Both the position numbers and the translations under genes were made by a program. Positions 1 to 5,874 of a stretch of DNA of 8,071 nt are shown piece by piece. The stretch comes from Hyphomicrobiales bacterium (GTDB taxonomy: Bacteria > Pseudomonadota > Alphaproteobacteria > Rhizobiales > Xanthobacteraceae). The notes under the pieces were generated by a model. It was not told where the DNA came from, made no database searches, and saw only the letters and a list, made by a program, of their open reading frames with translations. Location of the stretch: positions 1 to 8,071 of the forward strand of contig JACQDO010000174.1 of NCBI GenBank assembly GCA_016201085.1, written 5' to 3'. How positions within the stretch are numbered: the first letter of the stretch is position 1; every line of letters starts with the position of its first letter.

Positions 1-441
1 CTTGTGTTTCACCGTCAGCATCTGGCCTTCCTTGCTCTGCATGTCCGCGACATAACCGTTGGTCATGGTGCTGCCCGGCTTTGCGTCCCACGGACCATGC
101 CGATCGGGCACCACGCCGCGCTGGGCCGGCAGGAAGATGTGGATCGAGAATGCCTTGATACTGCCGTCAGCTTCCGGAATGCCGGCGACACCGATGAAGC
201 TGTCGGCCTTGATGTCGGCGAGCGCGGCCTTGACCAGCGCCGCCACGCGCGCGTCGTCGGCGACCTTTACATTCAGCATGCTGCCGTCGCGCTGCTTCAG
301 CGACAGCATGGCGCCATCGGCCTTTTCGATCTGGCCGCGAATTCGGGACGCCTGCTGCGCGAATGCCGCGCTGGTGAGCGTCAGGCTGACGGCAATGGCG
401 GCCGCGCCAAGCGCGCGCCGAGTCACATTCAATTTATACAT
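1..441 (-). CDS. Secreted conserved protein of unknown function, C-terminus cut by window edge
   Basis: Start codon is at 439-441 on the minus strand; 147 codons are visible before the window ends, so the C-terminus is missing. The start is supported by a GGGAGGAC ribosome binding site 5-6 bases upstream. Residues 1-28 form a signal peptide: basic n-region with K3 and R8-R9, hydrophobic core about 10-26, and an AFA cleavage site before QQ. The paired arginines loosely recall a Tat signal, but a Sec signal fits as well. The mature part looks beta-rich, with two similar stretches, RGQIEKADGAMLSLKQRDG (35-53) and EGQMLTVKHK (138-147), separated by HIF at 101-103 and PGSTMTN at 122-128. I recall similar uncharacterised proteins in Rhizobiales and Burkholderiales, some like DUF5666, but cannot confirm membership. 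It lies 79 bases downstream of aroE on the same strand and may be co-transcribed. Role unknown; exported to the periplasm by inference. Confidence 0.85.
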   Translation of the reverse strand, partial: MYKLNVTRRALGAAAIAVSLTLTSAAFAQQASRIRGQIEKADGAMLSLKQRDGSMLNVKVADDARVAALVKAALADIKADSFIGVAGIPEADGSIKAFSIHIFLPAQRGVVPDRHGPWDAKPGSTMTNGYVADMQSKEGQMLTVKHK

Positions 442-520
442 AATGTCCTCCCCGAGGCGTGGCCGGCGTTTGACACCGGTCATTCAGGCAGTGAACCCCG
501 CGCGCAGCCCGTTATTCCAG

Positions 521-1369
521 TCACTTTTTATTGAGATCGGCTTCCACCAGCGCCCGCAGCTCCGCGCTCACTTGTGGGCGCAGGCCGAACCATAGTTCGA
601 ACCCGCGCACCGCCTGGTGCAGCAGCATGCCGAGCCCGTCGGCGGTGCGCAGGCCGCGCGCCCGCGCCGCCGCCAGCAGGCCGGTTTCGAGCGGCGCATA
701 GACCAGATCCGCCACCACCGGCGAGGCCGCCTTGCGCAGATCAAGCTGCAGCGGCGGCTGGCCGACCATGCCGAGGGTGGTGGTATTGACCAGCAGACCG
801 GCGCTTCCGAGCAGGTCGTCGAGATCGTCCCAGGCCGCCGGCTGCACGCGCGCGCCGAACTGTTTGCGCAGCGCCTGCGCCCGCGCGGGCGTGCGGTTGA
901 CCACATGAATGCGCTTCACCTCGCGCGCCAGCAGCGCGAAAACCACGGCGCGCGCGCCGCCGCCGGCGCCCAGCACCACGGCGCTTTGCAAGCTGCGATC
1001 CCAGCCCGGCGTCGTCCGGTCGAGATTGACGAGGAAACCCTCAACGTCGGTATTGGTCGAACGCAATGTGTCGCCGTCGTACCACAGGCAATTGGCGGCA
1101 CCGACGGCACGGGCGCGCTCGTCCGGCGCCGACAGGCGCAGCGCGGCCTCCTTGTGCGGCACGGTGACGTTGCCGCCGACATAGCCGAGCTCGTGCATGG
1201 ACTTCATGAATTCGGCGAACCGCTCGGGCGGCACCGCCTCGCGCCGGTATTCGGCGTCGAGCTGGTGCTGCTTGATCCAATAATTGTGGATCAGCGGCGA
1301 GCGCGAATGACCAGCCGGCCAGGCGATGATGCAGGCCAACTTCTTTGCCGCCTTGGTCGGCTCACTCAT
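521..1369 (-). CDS. aroE: Shikimate dehydrogenase family protein (AroE-like)
   Basis: 282 residues, the usual full length. The family reduces 3-dehydroshikimate to shikimate with NADPH in the cytoplasm; some paralogues use quinate or other substrates. Visible motifs: substrate loop SRSPLIHN (22-29) with S22 and S24; NVTVPHK (67-73) with the catalytic lysine K73; N93; STNTD (104-108) with the catalytic-pair aspartate D108; nucleotide loop GAGGGARA (134-141); NRT (158-160), which in this family goes with NADPH preference; DLVYAPLET and DGLGMLLHQA near the C-terminus with the substrate-contacting Gln. All key residues are intact, so the enzyme should be active. The start codon overlaps the FAH gene stop by four bases (ATGA), which indicates translational coupling. 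That linkage to a catabolic gene rather than to aromatic amino acid genes suggests a secondary, possibly catabolic paralogue. Substrate not determinable from sequence alone. Confidence 0.93.
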   Translation of the reverse strand: MSEPTKAAKKLACIIAWPAGHSRSPLIHNYWIKQHQLDAEYRREAVPPERFAEFMKSMHELGYVGGNVTVPHKEAALRLSAPDERARAVGAANCLWYDGDTLRSTNTDVEGFLVNLDRTTPGWDRSLQSAVVLGAGGGARAVVFALLAREVKRIHVVNRTPARAQALRKQFGARVQPAAWDDLDDLLGSAGLLVNTTTLGMVGQPPLQLDLRKAASPVVADLVYAPLETGLLAAARARGLRTADGLGMLLHQAVRGFELWFGLRPQVSAELRALVEADLNKK

Positions 1370-2223
1370 TGTTCCGCCACCACGGTATTGCGCAAGGTAC
1401 CAATTTCCGGAACTTCGATTTCGATGACGTCCCCGGCTTTCAACCAGACCGGCGCCTCCGCGCGTTTGAGCTTGACCGGGGTGCCGGTGACGATGATGTC
1501 GCCAGGCTTGAGCGTCATCACCGTGCTGACATAGGCGATCAGCTCGGCGAAGGATTTTATCAAGCTCGTGGTGCTATCGTCCTGCGCGACCTCGCCATTG
1601 ACCTTCGTGGTCAACCGCAGCGGCTTCGACAGATCTATCTCGTCGGCGGTGACGATCCACGGACCGATGCTGCCGCTGGCGTCGAAATTCTTACCCTGGG
1701 TAACGTTGATCCGGCCATGCCGTATCCAGTCGCGAATGGTGCCTTCGTTGCACAATGTGGCGCCAGCGACGTAGGAGAGCGCCTCGGCCTGTGCAATGCG
1801 GCGGCCTTGCCGGCCGATTATCAATGCAATTTCGCCTTCATAGTCGAGCTGCTCGGATTCGCGCGGCCGCACGATCGGTTGCCCATGGCCGACCAGCGAG
1901 GCGGGCGTACGAAAGAACATGCTGGGATATTTCGGCACCTCCGCTTCGCCGAAATCGATATTGCGGTTGGCGTAGTTGATGCCGATGCAAAGGATCTTCT
2001 CGGGTGCGGCGAGTGGCGGCAGCCATTCCAGCTCGGTCAGCGGAAAATCCGACCGCACGCCCCGCGCAGCGGCACGCGCGGCGTCAAGCCCGCCGTCTTC
2101 GCGCAGCACCGCCAGCAGGCTCTGATAGCGCGGGCCGAGCCGGGATTTCAGATCGGCCACGCCGTCGCCGGCAACCGCGCCGAAGCTCTCGCGACCACGC
2201 ACTTTGTAGCTTGCCAGTTTCAT
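1366..2223 (-). CDS. Fumarylacetoacetate hydrolase (FAH) family protein
   Basis: 285 residues. The family cleaves or isomerises 2-oxo/beta-diketo acids (fumarylacetoacetate, acylpyruvates, homoprotocatechuate-pathway dienoates) using a divalent metal. A short N-terminal domain (about 1-70) precedes the catalytic domain, which opens with KILCIGINYANR (76-87). Metal ligands appear as YEGE (E129, E131), then E160 in LCNEGTIRDW, where the commonest family version has Asp (NDxxxRD). Further motifs: QGKNFD (176-181), GPW (187-189), TGTP (246-249) and a C-terminal LKAGDVIEIEVPEIGTL. I chose ATG at 2221-2223 because MKLASYKV is a typical family start; an in-frame TTG four codons upstream (2235) has no visible ribosome site. 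The stop overlaps aroE by ATGA. It is divergent from the 2-hydroxyacid dehydrogenase. Substrate unknown; the annotation 2-keto-4-pentenoate hydratase-like would be equally defensible. Confidence 0.93.
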   Translation of the reverse strand: MKLASYKVRGRESFGAVAGDGVADLKSRLGPRYQSLLAVLREDGGLDAARAAARGVRSDFPLTELEWLPPLAAPEKILCIGINYANRNIDFGEAEVPKYPSMFFRTPASLVGHGQPIVRPRESEQLDYEGEIALIIGRQGRRIAQAEALSYVAGATLCNEGTIRDWIRHGRINVTQGKNFDASGSIGPWIVTADEIDLSKPLRLTTKVNGEVAQDDSTTSLIKSFAELIAYVSTVMTLKPGDIIVTGTPVKLKRAEAPVWLKAGDVIEIEVPEIGTLRNTVVAEQ

Positions 2224-2246
2224 ATCGTCACCCAAAAGGAGCGCTG

Positions 2247-2275
2247 CATCTAGGTCGCGCGCAAGGGGCAGTCAA
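2247..2275 (-). promoter_or_regulatory. Candidate sigma-70 promoter for the FAH-aroE operon
   Basis: On the minus strand, TTGACT (2270-2275, five of six to TTGACA) is followed after 17 bases by TAGATG (2247-2252, three of six to TATAAT). This would start transcription near 2240, just ahead of the ATG at 2223. The -35 match and spacing are good but the -10 is weak. Inferred by eye only. Confidence 0.35.
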
Positions 2276-2278
2276 TGC

Positions 2279-2307
2279 TTGCACAAATGGGGTGGGAAAG
2301 AGAATAT
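2279..2307 (+). promoter_or_regulatory. Candidate promoter for the 2-hydroxyacid dehydrogenase
   Basis: TTGCAC (2279-2284) and GAATAT (2302-2307) are 17 bases apart, each matching the sigma-70 consensus at about three positions. It would start transcription near 2314, consistent with translation from 2329 rather than 2275. It sits back to back with the minus-strand candidate, only three bases between the two -35 boxes. Weak evidence. Confidence 0.25.
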
Positions 2308-2328
2308 GCCGCACCCATCGAGAACCGC

Positions 2329-3231
2329 ATGAAATCCCTCTTTCTCGACTGCAACGATCAACTGGCGCCGGTGTGGGCGCGCGTCATACGGCCCGACGAC
2401 CCGCCGATCGACGTCAACCGCGCGGCCTTCGCGCGCGAAGAGCTGCCGCGCGTGCTGGCCGGCTACGACGTCGCCATCGACGATCATTCCTACATGCCGA
2501 CGCCGCTGGTGGCGCAGTGCCCGCAACTCAAGCATATCGTATTCCTCGGTACCGGTCCGGCGAGCTACATGAATGTCGGCGAGATCAACGCGCGCGGCAT
2601 TAAGGTGCATATCATCAAGGGCTATGGCGACACCGCCGTGGCCGAGCACTCTATCGCGCTGATGTGGGCGGTCAGCCGCGACATCGCGCGCATGGACCGT
2701 GAGGTGCGCGCCGGCACCTGGTCTCCGCACGAGGGCGTGCAGCTGCTCGGCAAGACGCTGGGCGTGATCGGGCTCGGCGGCATCGGCCGCGAGGTGGCGC
2801 GCATCGGGCAAGGCATGGGCATGCAGGTGATCGGCTGGAACCGCAGCAAGCATGCCGACCTCAAAGTGCCGCTGGTCGACATCGACACGCTGCTGGCGCA
2901 GAGCGACGTGGTGTCGATGAATCTCACGCTCGGCGACGAGACGCGCGGTTTCCTCGGCAAGGAGCGTATCGCGCGCATGAAGCCGGGCGTCATTTTCGTG
3001 AACACCGCGCGCGGCGCGCTGGTGGACGAAGCCGCACTGATCGCCGCCTTGCAAAGCGGCCACGTCCGCCATGCCGGGCTCGACGTATTCCACGCCGAAC
3101 CGCTGCAAGCCGATCATCCGCTGGCGAAGCTGCCGAACGTGACGCTGACCGCGCACGCCGCCTTCCGCACCCTGGAGGCCTCGATGACGTTGCTGCGCCG
3201 CGCCATCGACATTGTGAAAACCCTCGCCTAG
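2329..3231 (+). CDS. D-isomer-specific 2-hydroxyacid dehydrogenase
   Basis: 300 residues from ATG 2329; cytoplasmic NAD(P)H-dependent oxidoreductase interconverting 2-oxoacids and D-2-hydroxyacids. The N-terminal substrate domain (about 1-98) is followed by the Rossmann domain with LGVIGLGGIGREVA (144-157) and then the closing helices. Catalytic residues are visible: R228 in NTARGALVDE, E257 in the HAEPL segment (replacing the usual EPEPL), and H276 in TAHAAF. After the glycine loop the second strand ends in GWNRS (169-173), with Asn and Arg where NAD-specific members have an acidic residue, so NADP(H) preference is likely (inference). An upstream in-frame ATG at 2275 would add 18 residues, but MKSLFLDC is the normal family start and 2275 would overlap the candidate promoters. 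The gene is divergent from FAH and 151 bases upstream of coxM on the same strand. Substrate unknown; glyoxylate/hydroxypyruvate reductase-like activity is possible. Confidence 0.92.
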   Translation: MKSLFLDCNDQLAPVWARVIRPDDPPIDVNRAAFAREELPRVLAGYDVAIDDHSYMPTPLVAQCPQLKHIVFLGTGPASYMNVGEINARGIKVHIIKGYGDTAVAEHSIALMWAVSRDIARMDREVRAGTWSPHEGVQLLGKTLGVIGLGGIGREVARIGQGMGMQVIGWNRSKHADLKVPLVDIDTLLAQSDVVSMNLTLGDETRGFLGKERIARMKPGVIFVNTARGALVDEAALIAALQSGHVRHAGLDVFHAEPLQADHPLAKLPNVTLTAHAAFRTLEASMTLLRRAIDIVKTLA

Positions 3232-3246
3232 TCCTGCCCTGCCGCA

Positions 3247-3275
3247 TTGCGCGGTGGCCTGTTCCCCGTCACAAT
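3247..3275 (+). promoter_or_regulatory. Candidate sigma-70 promoter upstream of the coxMSL-type operon
   Basis: TTGCGC (3247-3252), 17-base spacer, then CACAAT (3270-3275), which matches TATAAT at four of six positions. Transcripts starting near 3282 would carry the palindromic repeat at 3290-3357 in their leader. Found by eye; read-through from the preceding dehydrogenase gene is also possible. Confidence 0.28.
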
Positions 3276-3289
3276 AAGAAAAAAATAGA

Positions 3290-3357
3290 GCGTGATCCCG
3301 AAAAGCATGTCCTCGACGTGATCGGGGATGGGGACCGGTTTTCGGACCAGATCACGC
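3290..3357. repeat. Intergenic palindromic element, Hyphomicrobiales dispersed-repeat type
   Basis: Outer arms GCGTGATC (3290-3297) and GATCACGC (3350-3357) are perfectly complementary, and CCGAAAA (3298-3304) pairs with TTTTCGG (3339-3345), leaving a four-base ACCA bulge on the right arm. GTCC (3309-3312) can also pair with GGAC (3332-3335). From memory, GCGTGATC-CGAAAA...CGGTTTTCGG-GATCACGC elements are spread in many copies between genes of Bradyrhizobium and relatives (RIME-like mosaic repeats). Here it sits 15 bases ahead of the coxM ribosome site. A seven-A run (3279-3285) precedes the hairpin, so a T-tract would follow it only on the minus strand, where no gene needs a terminator. Confidence 0.7.
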
Positions 3358-3371
3358 GCGAAAGAAATACT

Positions 3372-3378
3372 GGGAGGA
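3372..3378 (+). promoter_or_regulatory. Strong ribosome binding site fixing a TTG start
   Basis: GGGAGGA ends five bases before TTG 3383. It decides the start of the FAD subunit, because no ATG lies at the conserved N-terminus. Confidence 0.85.
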
Positions 3379-3382
3379 CGCA

Positions 3383-4222
3383 TTGAAGCCGGCGCCATTC
3401 GCATACCGAGGCGCGCGCGCGCTCGATGAGGCGGTCGGCCTGCTCGGCGAGCATGCCGGGGCCAAGCTGCTGGCCGGTGGGCAAAGCCTGATCGCCACGC
3501 TCAACATGCGCCTGTCCGCCCCCAGCCTGCTGATCGACATCAATAGCATCGCTGGGCTCGAAGGCATCGCGCTGAAAGACGGCAAGGTCGAGATCGGCGC
3601 GCTCACGCGTTATGTCCAGGCCGAGCGCTCCGAGCTCATCGCCAAGCACGCGCCGCTGCTTACGCGCGCCATTCCCCACATCGGCCATGCCGCCATCCGC
3701 AACCGCGGCACGCTCGGCGGCTCCATTGCCTTCGCCGACCCGGCGGCGGAATTGCCGGCTTGCCTGCTGGCGCTCGACGGCGAGGTCGACGCCACCGGGC
3801 CCAAGGGCAAGCGGACCATCAAGGCCGCGGATTTTTTCAAAGGCCTATTCGAGACCGCGCTCGGGCCACAGGACGTGCTCACCGGCATCCGTGTGCCGGT
3901 GGCGAGCAAGGATACGCGCGTCGGCTTTGCCGAATTGGCGCGCCGGCATGGCGATTACGCCATGGTCGGATTGGCCGCCAGCGCGCACGCCGACGGCAAG
4001 GGATTGGCCGATGTGCGGCTGGCGTTTTTCGGCGTCGGCGCCACGGCGGTGCGCACCAAGAAAGCCGAAACGGCGCTGGCGAGCGGCAATATTGATGCCG
4101 CGGTCGCCGCGCTCGATCTCGATCCTCCCGACGACCTGCAGGCGAGCGGCGCTACGAAAAAGCATCTCGCCGGCGTGCTGCTGCGGCGGGTGGCCAAGCA
4201 ATTATATGAACCTCGGTCATGA
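3383..4222 (+). CDS. Molybdenum hydroxylase FAD-binding subunit (CoxM/XdhB-type)
   Basis: 279 residues, normal length. It is the medium, FAD-carrying subunit that passes electrons from the iron-sulfur subunit to an acceptor in a cytoplasmic xanthine dehydrogenase/CO dehydrogenase-type heterotrimer. Translation starts at TTG, supported by GGGAGGA five bases upstream and by the family-typical MKPAPFAY start. FAD-binding motifs are the pyrophosphate loop AGGQSL (31-36) and TLGGSIAFADPAAELPA (110-126), preceded by IRNRG (105-109). IGALTRY (71-77) is also typical. The C-terminal CO_deh_flav_C-like domain runs from about 175 (FAELARRHGDYAMVGLAA) to the end. The stop overlaps coxS by ATGA. I avoid the name coxM because the partner large subunit lacks the CO dehydrogenase active-site loop. 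Confidence 0.95.
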   Translation: MKPAPFAYRGARALDEAVGLLGEHAGAKLLAGGQSLIATLNMRLSAPSLLIDINSIAGLEGIALKDGKVEIGALTRYVQAERSELIAKHAPLLTRAIPHIGHAAIRNRGTLGGSIAFADPAAELPACLLALDGEVDATGPKGKRTIKAADFFKGLFETALGPQDVLTGIRVPVASKDTRVGFAELARRHGDYAMVGLAASAHADGKGLADVRLAFFGVGATAVRTKKAETALASGNIDAAVAALDLDPPDDLQASGATKKHLAGVLLRRVAKQLYEPRS

Positions 4223-4707
4223 ACGACATGAACCTCGACATATCCCTGACTGTCAACGGCGAACGTATTAGCGAGCGCGTGGAGGCGCGCAAGACATTGG
4301 TCGATTTCCTGCGCGAGGACTTAGGGCTAACCGGCAGCCATGTCGGCTGCGAGCACGGCGTGTGCGGCGCCTGCACCGTGCGGGTGAATGGCGAGATCGT
4401 GCGCGGCTGCTTGATGCTGGCGGTGCAATGCGACGGCGCCACGGTCGAGACCATCGAGGGTCTGTCGGATTCCGGCGAACTCGCCGACCTGCAATTAGCC
4501 TTCGAGCAGCGCAACGCCTTGCAGTGCGGCTATTGCACGCCCGGCATGCTCGCGGCGGCGCAGGATTTGTTGAAGCAGGGCGGCGTGCCCAGCCGCGACG
4601 ATATCCGCGAGCATCTGTCGGGCAACTACTGCCGCTGTACCGGCTACCACGCCATCGTCGACGCGGTGGAAGCGGTGGCGCAAGCGCGCGCGGGAGGCAA
4701 AAAATGA
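4219..4707 (+). CDS. Molybdenum hydroxylase [2Fe-2S] small subunit (CoxS/XdhC-type)
   Basis: 162 residues, full length. It carries the two [2Fe-2S] clusters that relay electrons from the molybdenum site to FAD. The ferredoxin-like N-terminal domain (about 6-80) has C44, C49, C52 (GCEHGVCGAC) and C64 (VRGC). The helical C-terminal domain has C103 and C106 (QCGYC), followed by TPGM, and C138 and C140 (NYCRC), followed by TGY. All eight ligands are present. The start at 4219 overlaps the preceding stop (ATGA); a second in-frame ATG at 4228 is possible and would only remove three residues. It overlaps the large subunit start by another ATGA. A GGGAGG inside its last codons serves the next gene. 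Confidence 0.96.
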   Translation: MNDMNLDISLTVNGERISERVEARKTLVDFLREDLGLTGSHVGCEHGVCGACTVRVNGEIVRGCLMLAVQCDGATVETIEGLSDSGELADLQLAFEQRNALQCGYCTPGMLAAAQDLLKQGGVPSRDDIREHLSGNYCRCTGYHAIVDAVEAVAQARAGGKK

Positions 4708-5873
4708 AAATCACCGACGACTCCCCACCCGTACTCACCGCGCTCGACCGGCCGAACTCCTATATCGGCCGCTCGGTGCCGCGGCCCAATCTGCAGCGCC
4801 TGACGCAAGGGCGCGGGCAATATGTCAGCGACGTCACGCTGCCGCGTATGGCGCATGTCGCCTTCCTGCGCTCGCCGCATGCGCATGCGCGCATCGTCGG
4901 CATCAAAGCCGCCACCGCCAAGAACTCGCCCGGCGTGATCGCGGTGGTCACCGGCGCCGAGCTGGCCCAGGTGATGACGCCCTGGGTCGGCGTGCTCACC
5001 CATCTCAAGGGCCTCAAATCCGCCCCGCAATACCCCATCGCCGTCGATGTCGCCTGCTGGCAGGGCGAGGCCGTGTGCGCGGTGGTGGCGCGCACGCGCG
5101 CCGAGGCCGAGGATGCCTGTGAACTGATCGAAGCGACATACCAAGCGCTGCCGGCGGTGGTCGATCCGGAAACCGCGCTCGATGTCAAGACGCCGGTAAT
5201 TCACGCATCGCTCAGCGACAATCTGTGCTTCGAACGTAAGCTCGATGTCGGTAAGGTCGACGAGGCGTTCGCTTCGTCCGACGCGGTGGTGGAGACCACC
5301 TTCATGTTCGGCCGCCACACGGGCGTCACCACCGAGCCGCGCGCGGTGGTGGCCGACTGGAACGCCGGCGAACAGCGCATGACGGTCTATCACGGTACGC
5401 AGGCGCCGCACATGATGCAGAACCTGTTCGCCAAGCATCTCGGTTTGGCCGAACACCAGGTGCGCGTGCTCACCAAGGACGTCGGCGGCTCGTTCGGCAT
5501 CAAGGTGCACACCTATGCCGACGAAATGGCGACGGTGGCGCTGTCCAAGCTGCTCAAGCGGCCGGTGAAGTTCGTCGCCGACCGCATCGAAAGCTTCGTC
5601 ACCGATATCCACGCCCGCGACCACCGCATCAAGGCCAAGATCGGCGTCAAGAACGACGGCAGCATCACCGCCTTCGAGATCGACGACCTGACTGGCATCG
5701 GCCCGTACTCGGTCTACCCACGCACTTCGGGCATCGAGGCCAACCAGATCGTCAACCTCACCGGCGGCCCCTACACCTGCCCGAACTACCGCGCGCAGGC
5801 GCGCGTGGTGTTCCAGAATAAGAATGTGATGTGCCAGTACCGCGCGGTCGGTCATCCGATTGCGGTGGCGGTA
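4704..5873 (+). CDS. N-terminal fragment of the broken large subunit
   Basis: 390 codons of homologous sequence: hammerhead-like N-terminal domain (about 18-165) and the first molybdopterin-binding domain (about 175-390), with DVGGSFGIK at 259-267 and QYRAVGHP at 378-385. Beyond 5873 this frame is no longer homologous. It stays open by chance until TGA at 7701-7703, so the literal product from 4704 would be 999 residues with about 600 residues of Arg/His-rich nonsense, partly antisense to the gene at 6933-7559. Such a product would hardly fold. Confidence 0.7.
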
Positions 5874-5874
5874 A

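Noticed and set aside
442..520. Terminator or promoter in the aroE-secreted protein gap
   Set aside because: No stable stem with a T-tract and no convincing -35/-10 pair seen; only the ribosome site of the secreted protein gene stands out.
617..2253. Two plus-strand open frames of about 300 codons (617-1534 and 1345-2253)
   Set aside because: Antisense shadows of the aroE and FAH genes, with low-complexity Arg/Ala/Gly/His composition.
2272..3156. 294-codon minus-strand open frame over the hydroxyacid dehydrogenase
   Set aside because: Antisense shadow; the plus-strand product has complete catalytic motifs.
3241..3258. Possible terminator after the hydroxyacid dehydrogenase
   Set aside because: Only a four-pair CCGC/GCGG stem and no T-run follows, so it is not a credible intrinsic terminator.
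4644..5855. 403-codon minus-strand open frame inside the large subunit gene
   Set aside because: Antisense shadow in high-GC coding sequence, rich in Arg, His, Val and Asp; no recognisable domain, and the plus strand codes for a clear family protein.
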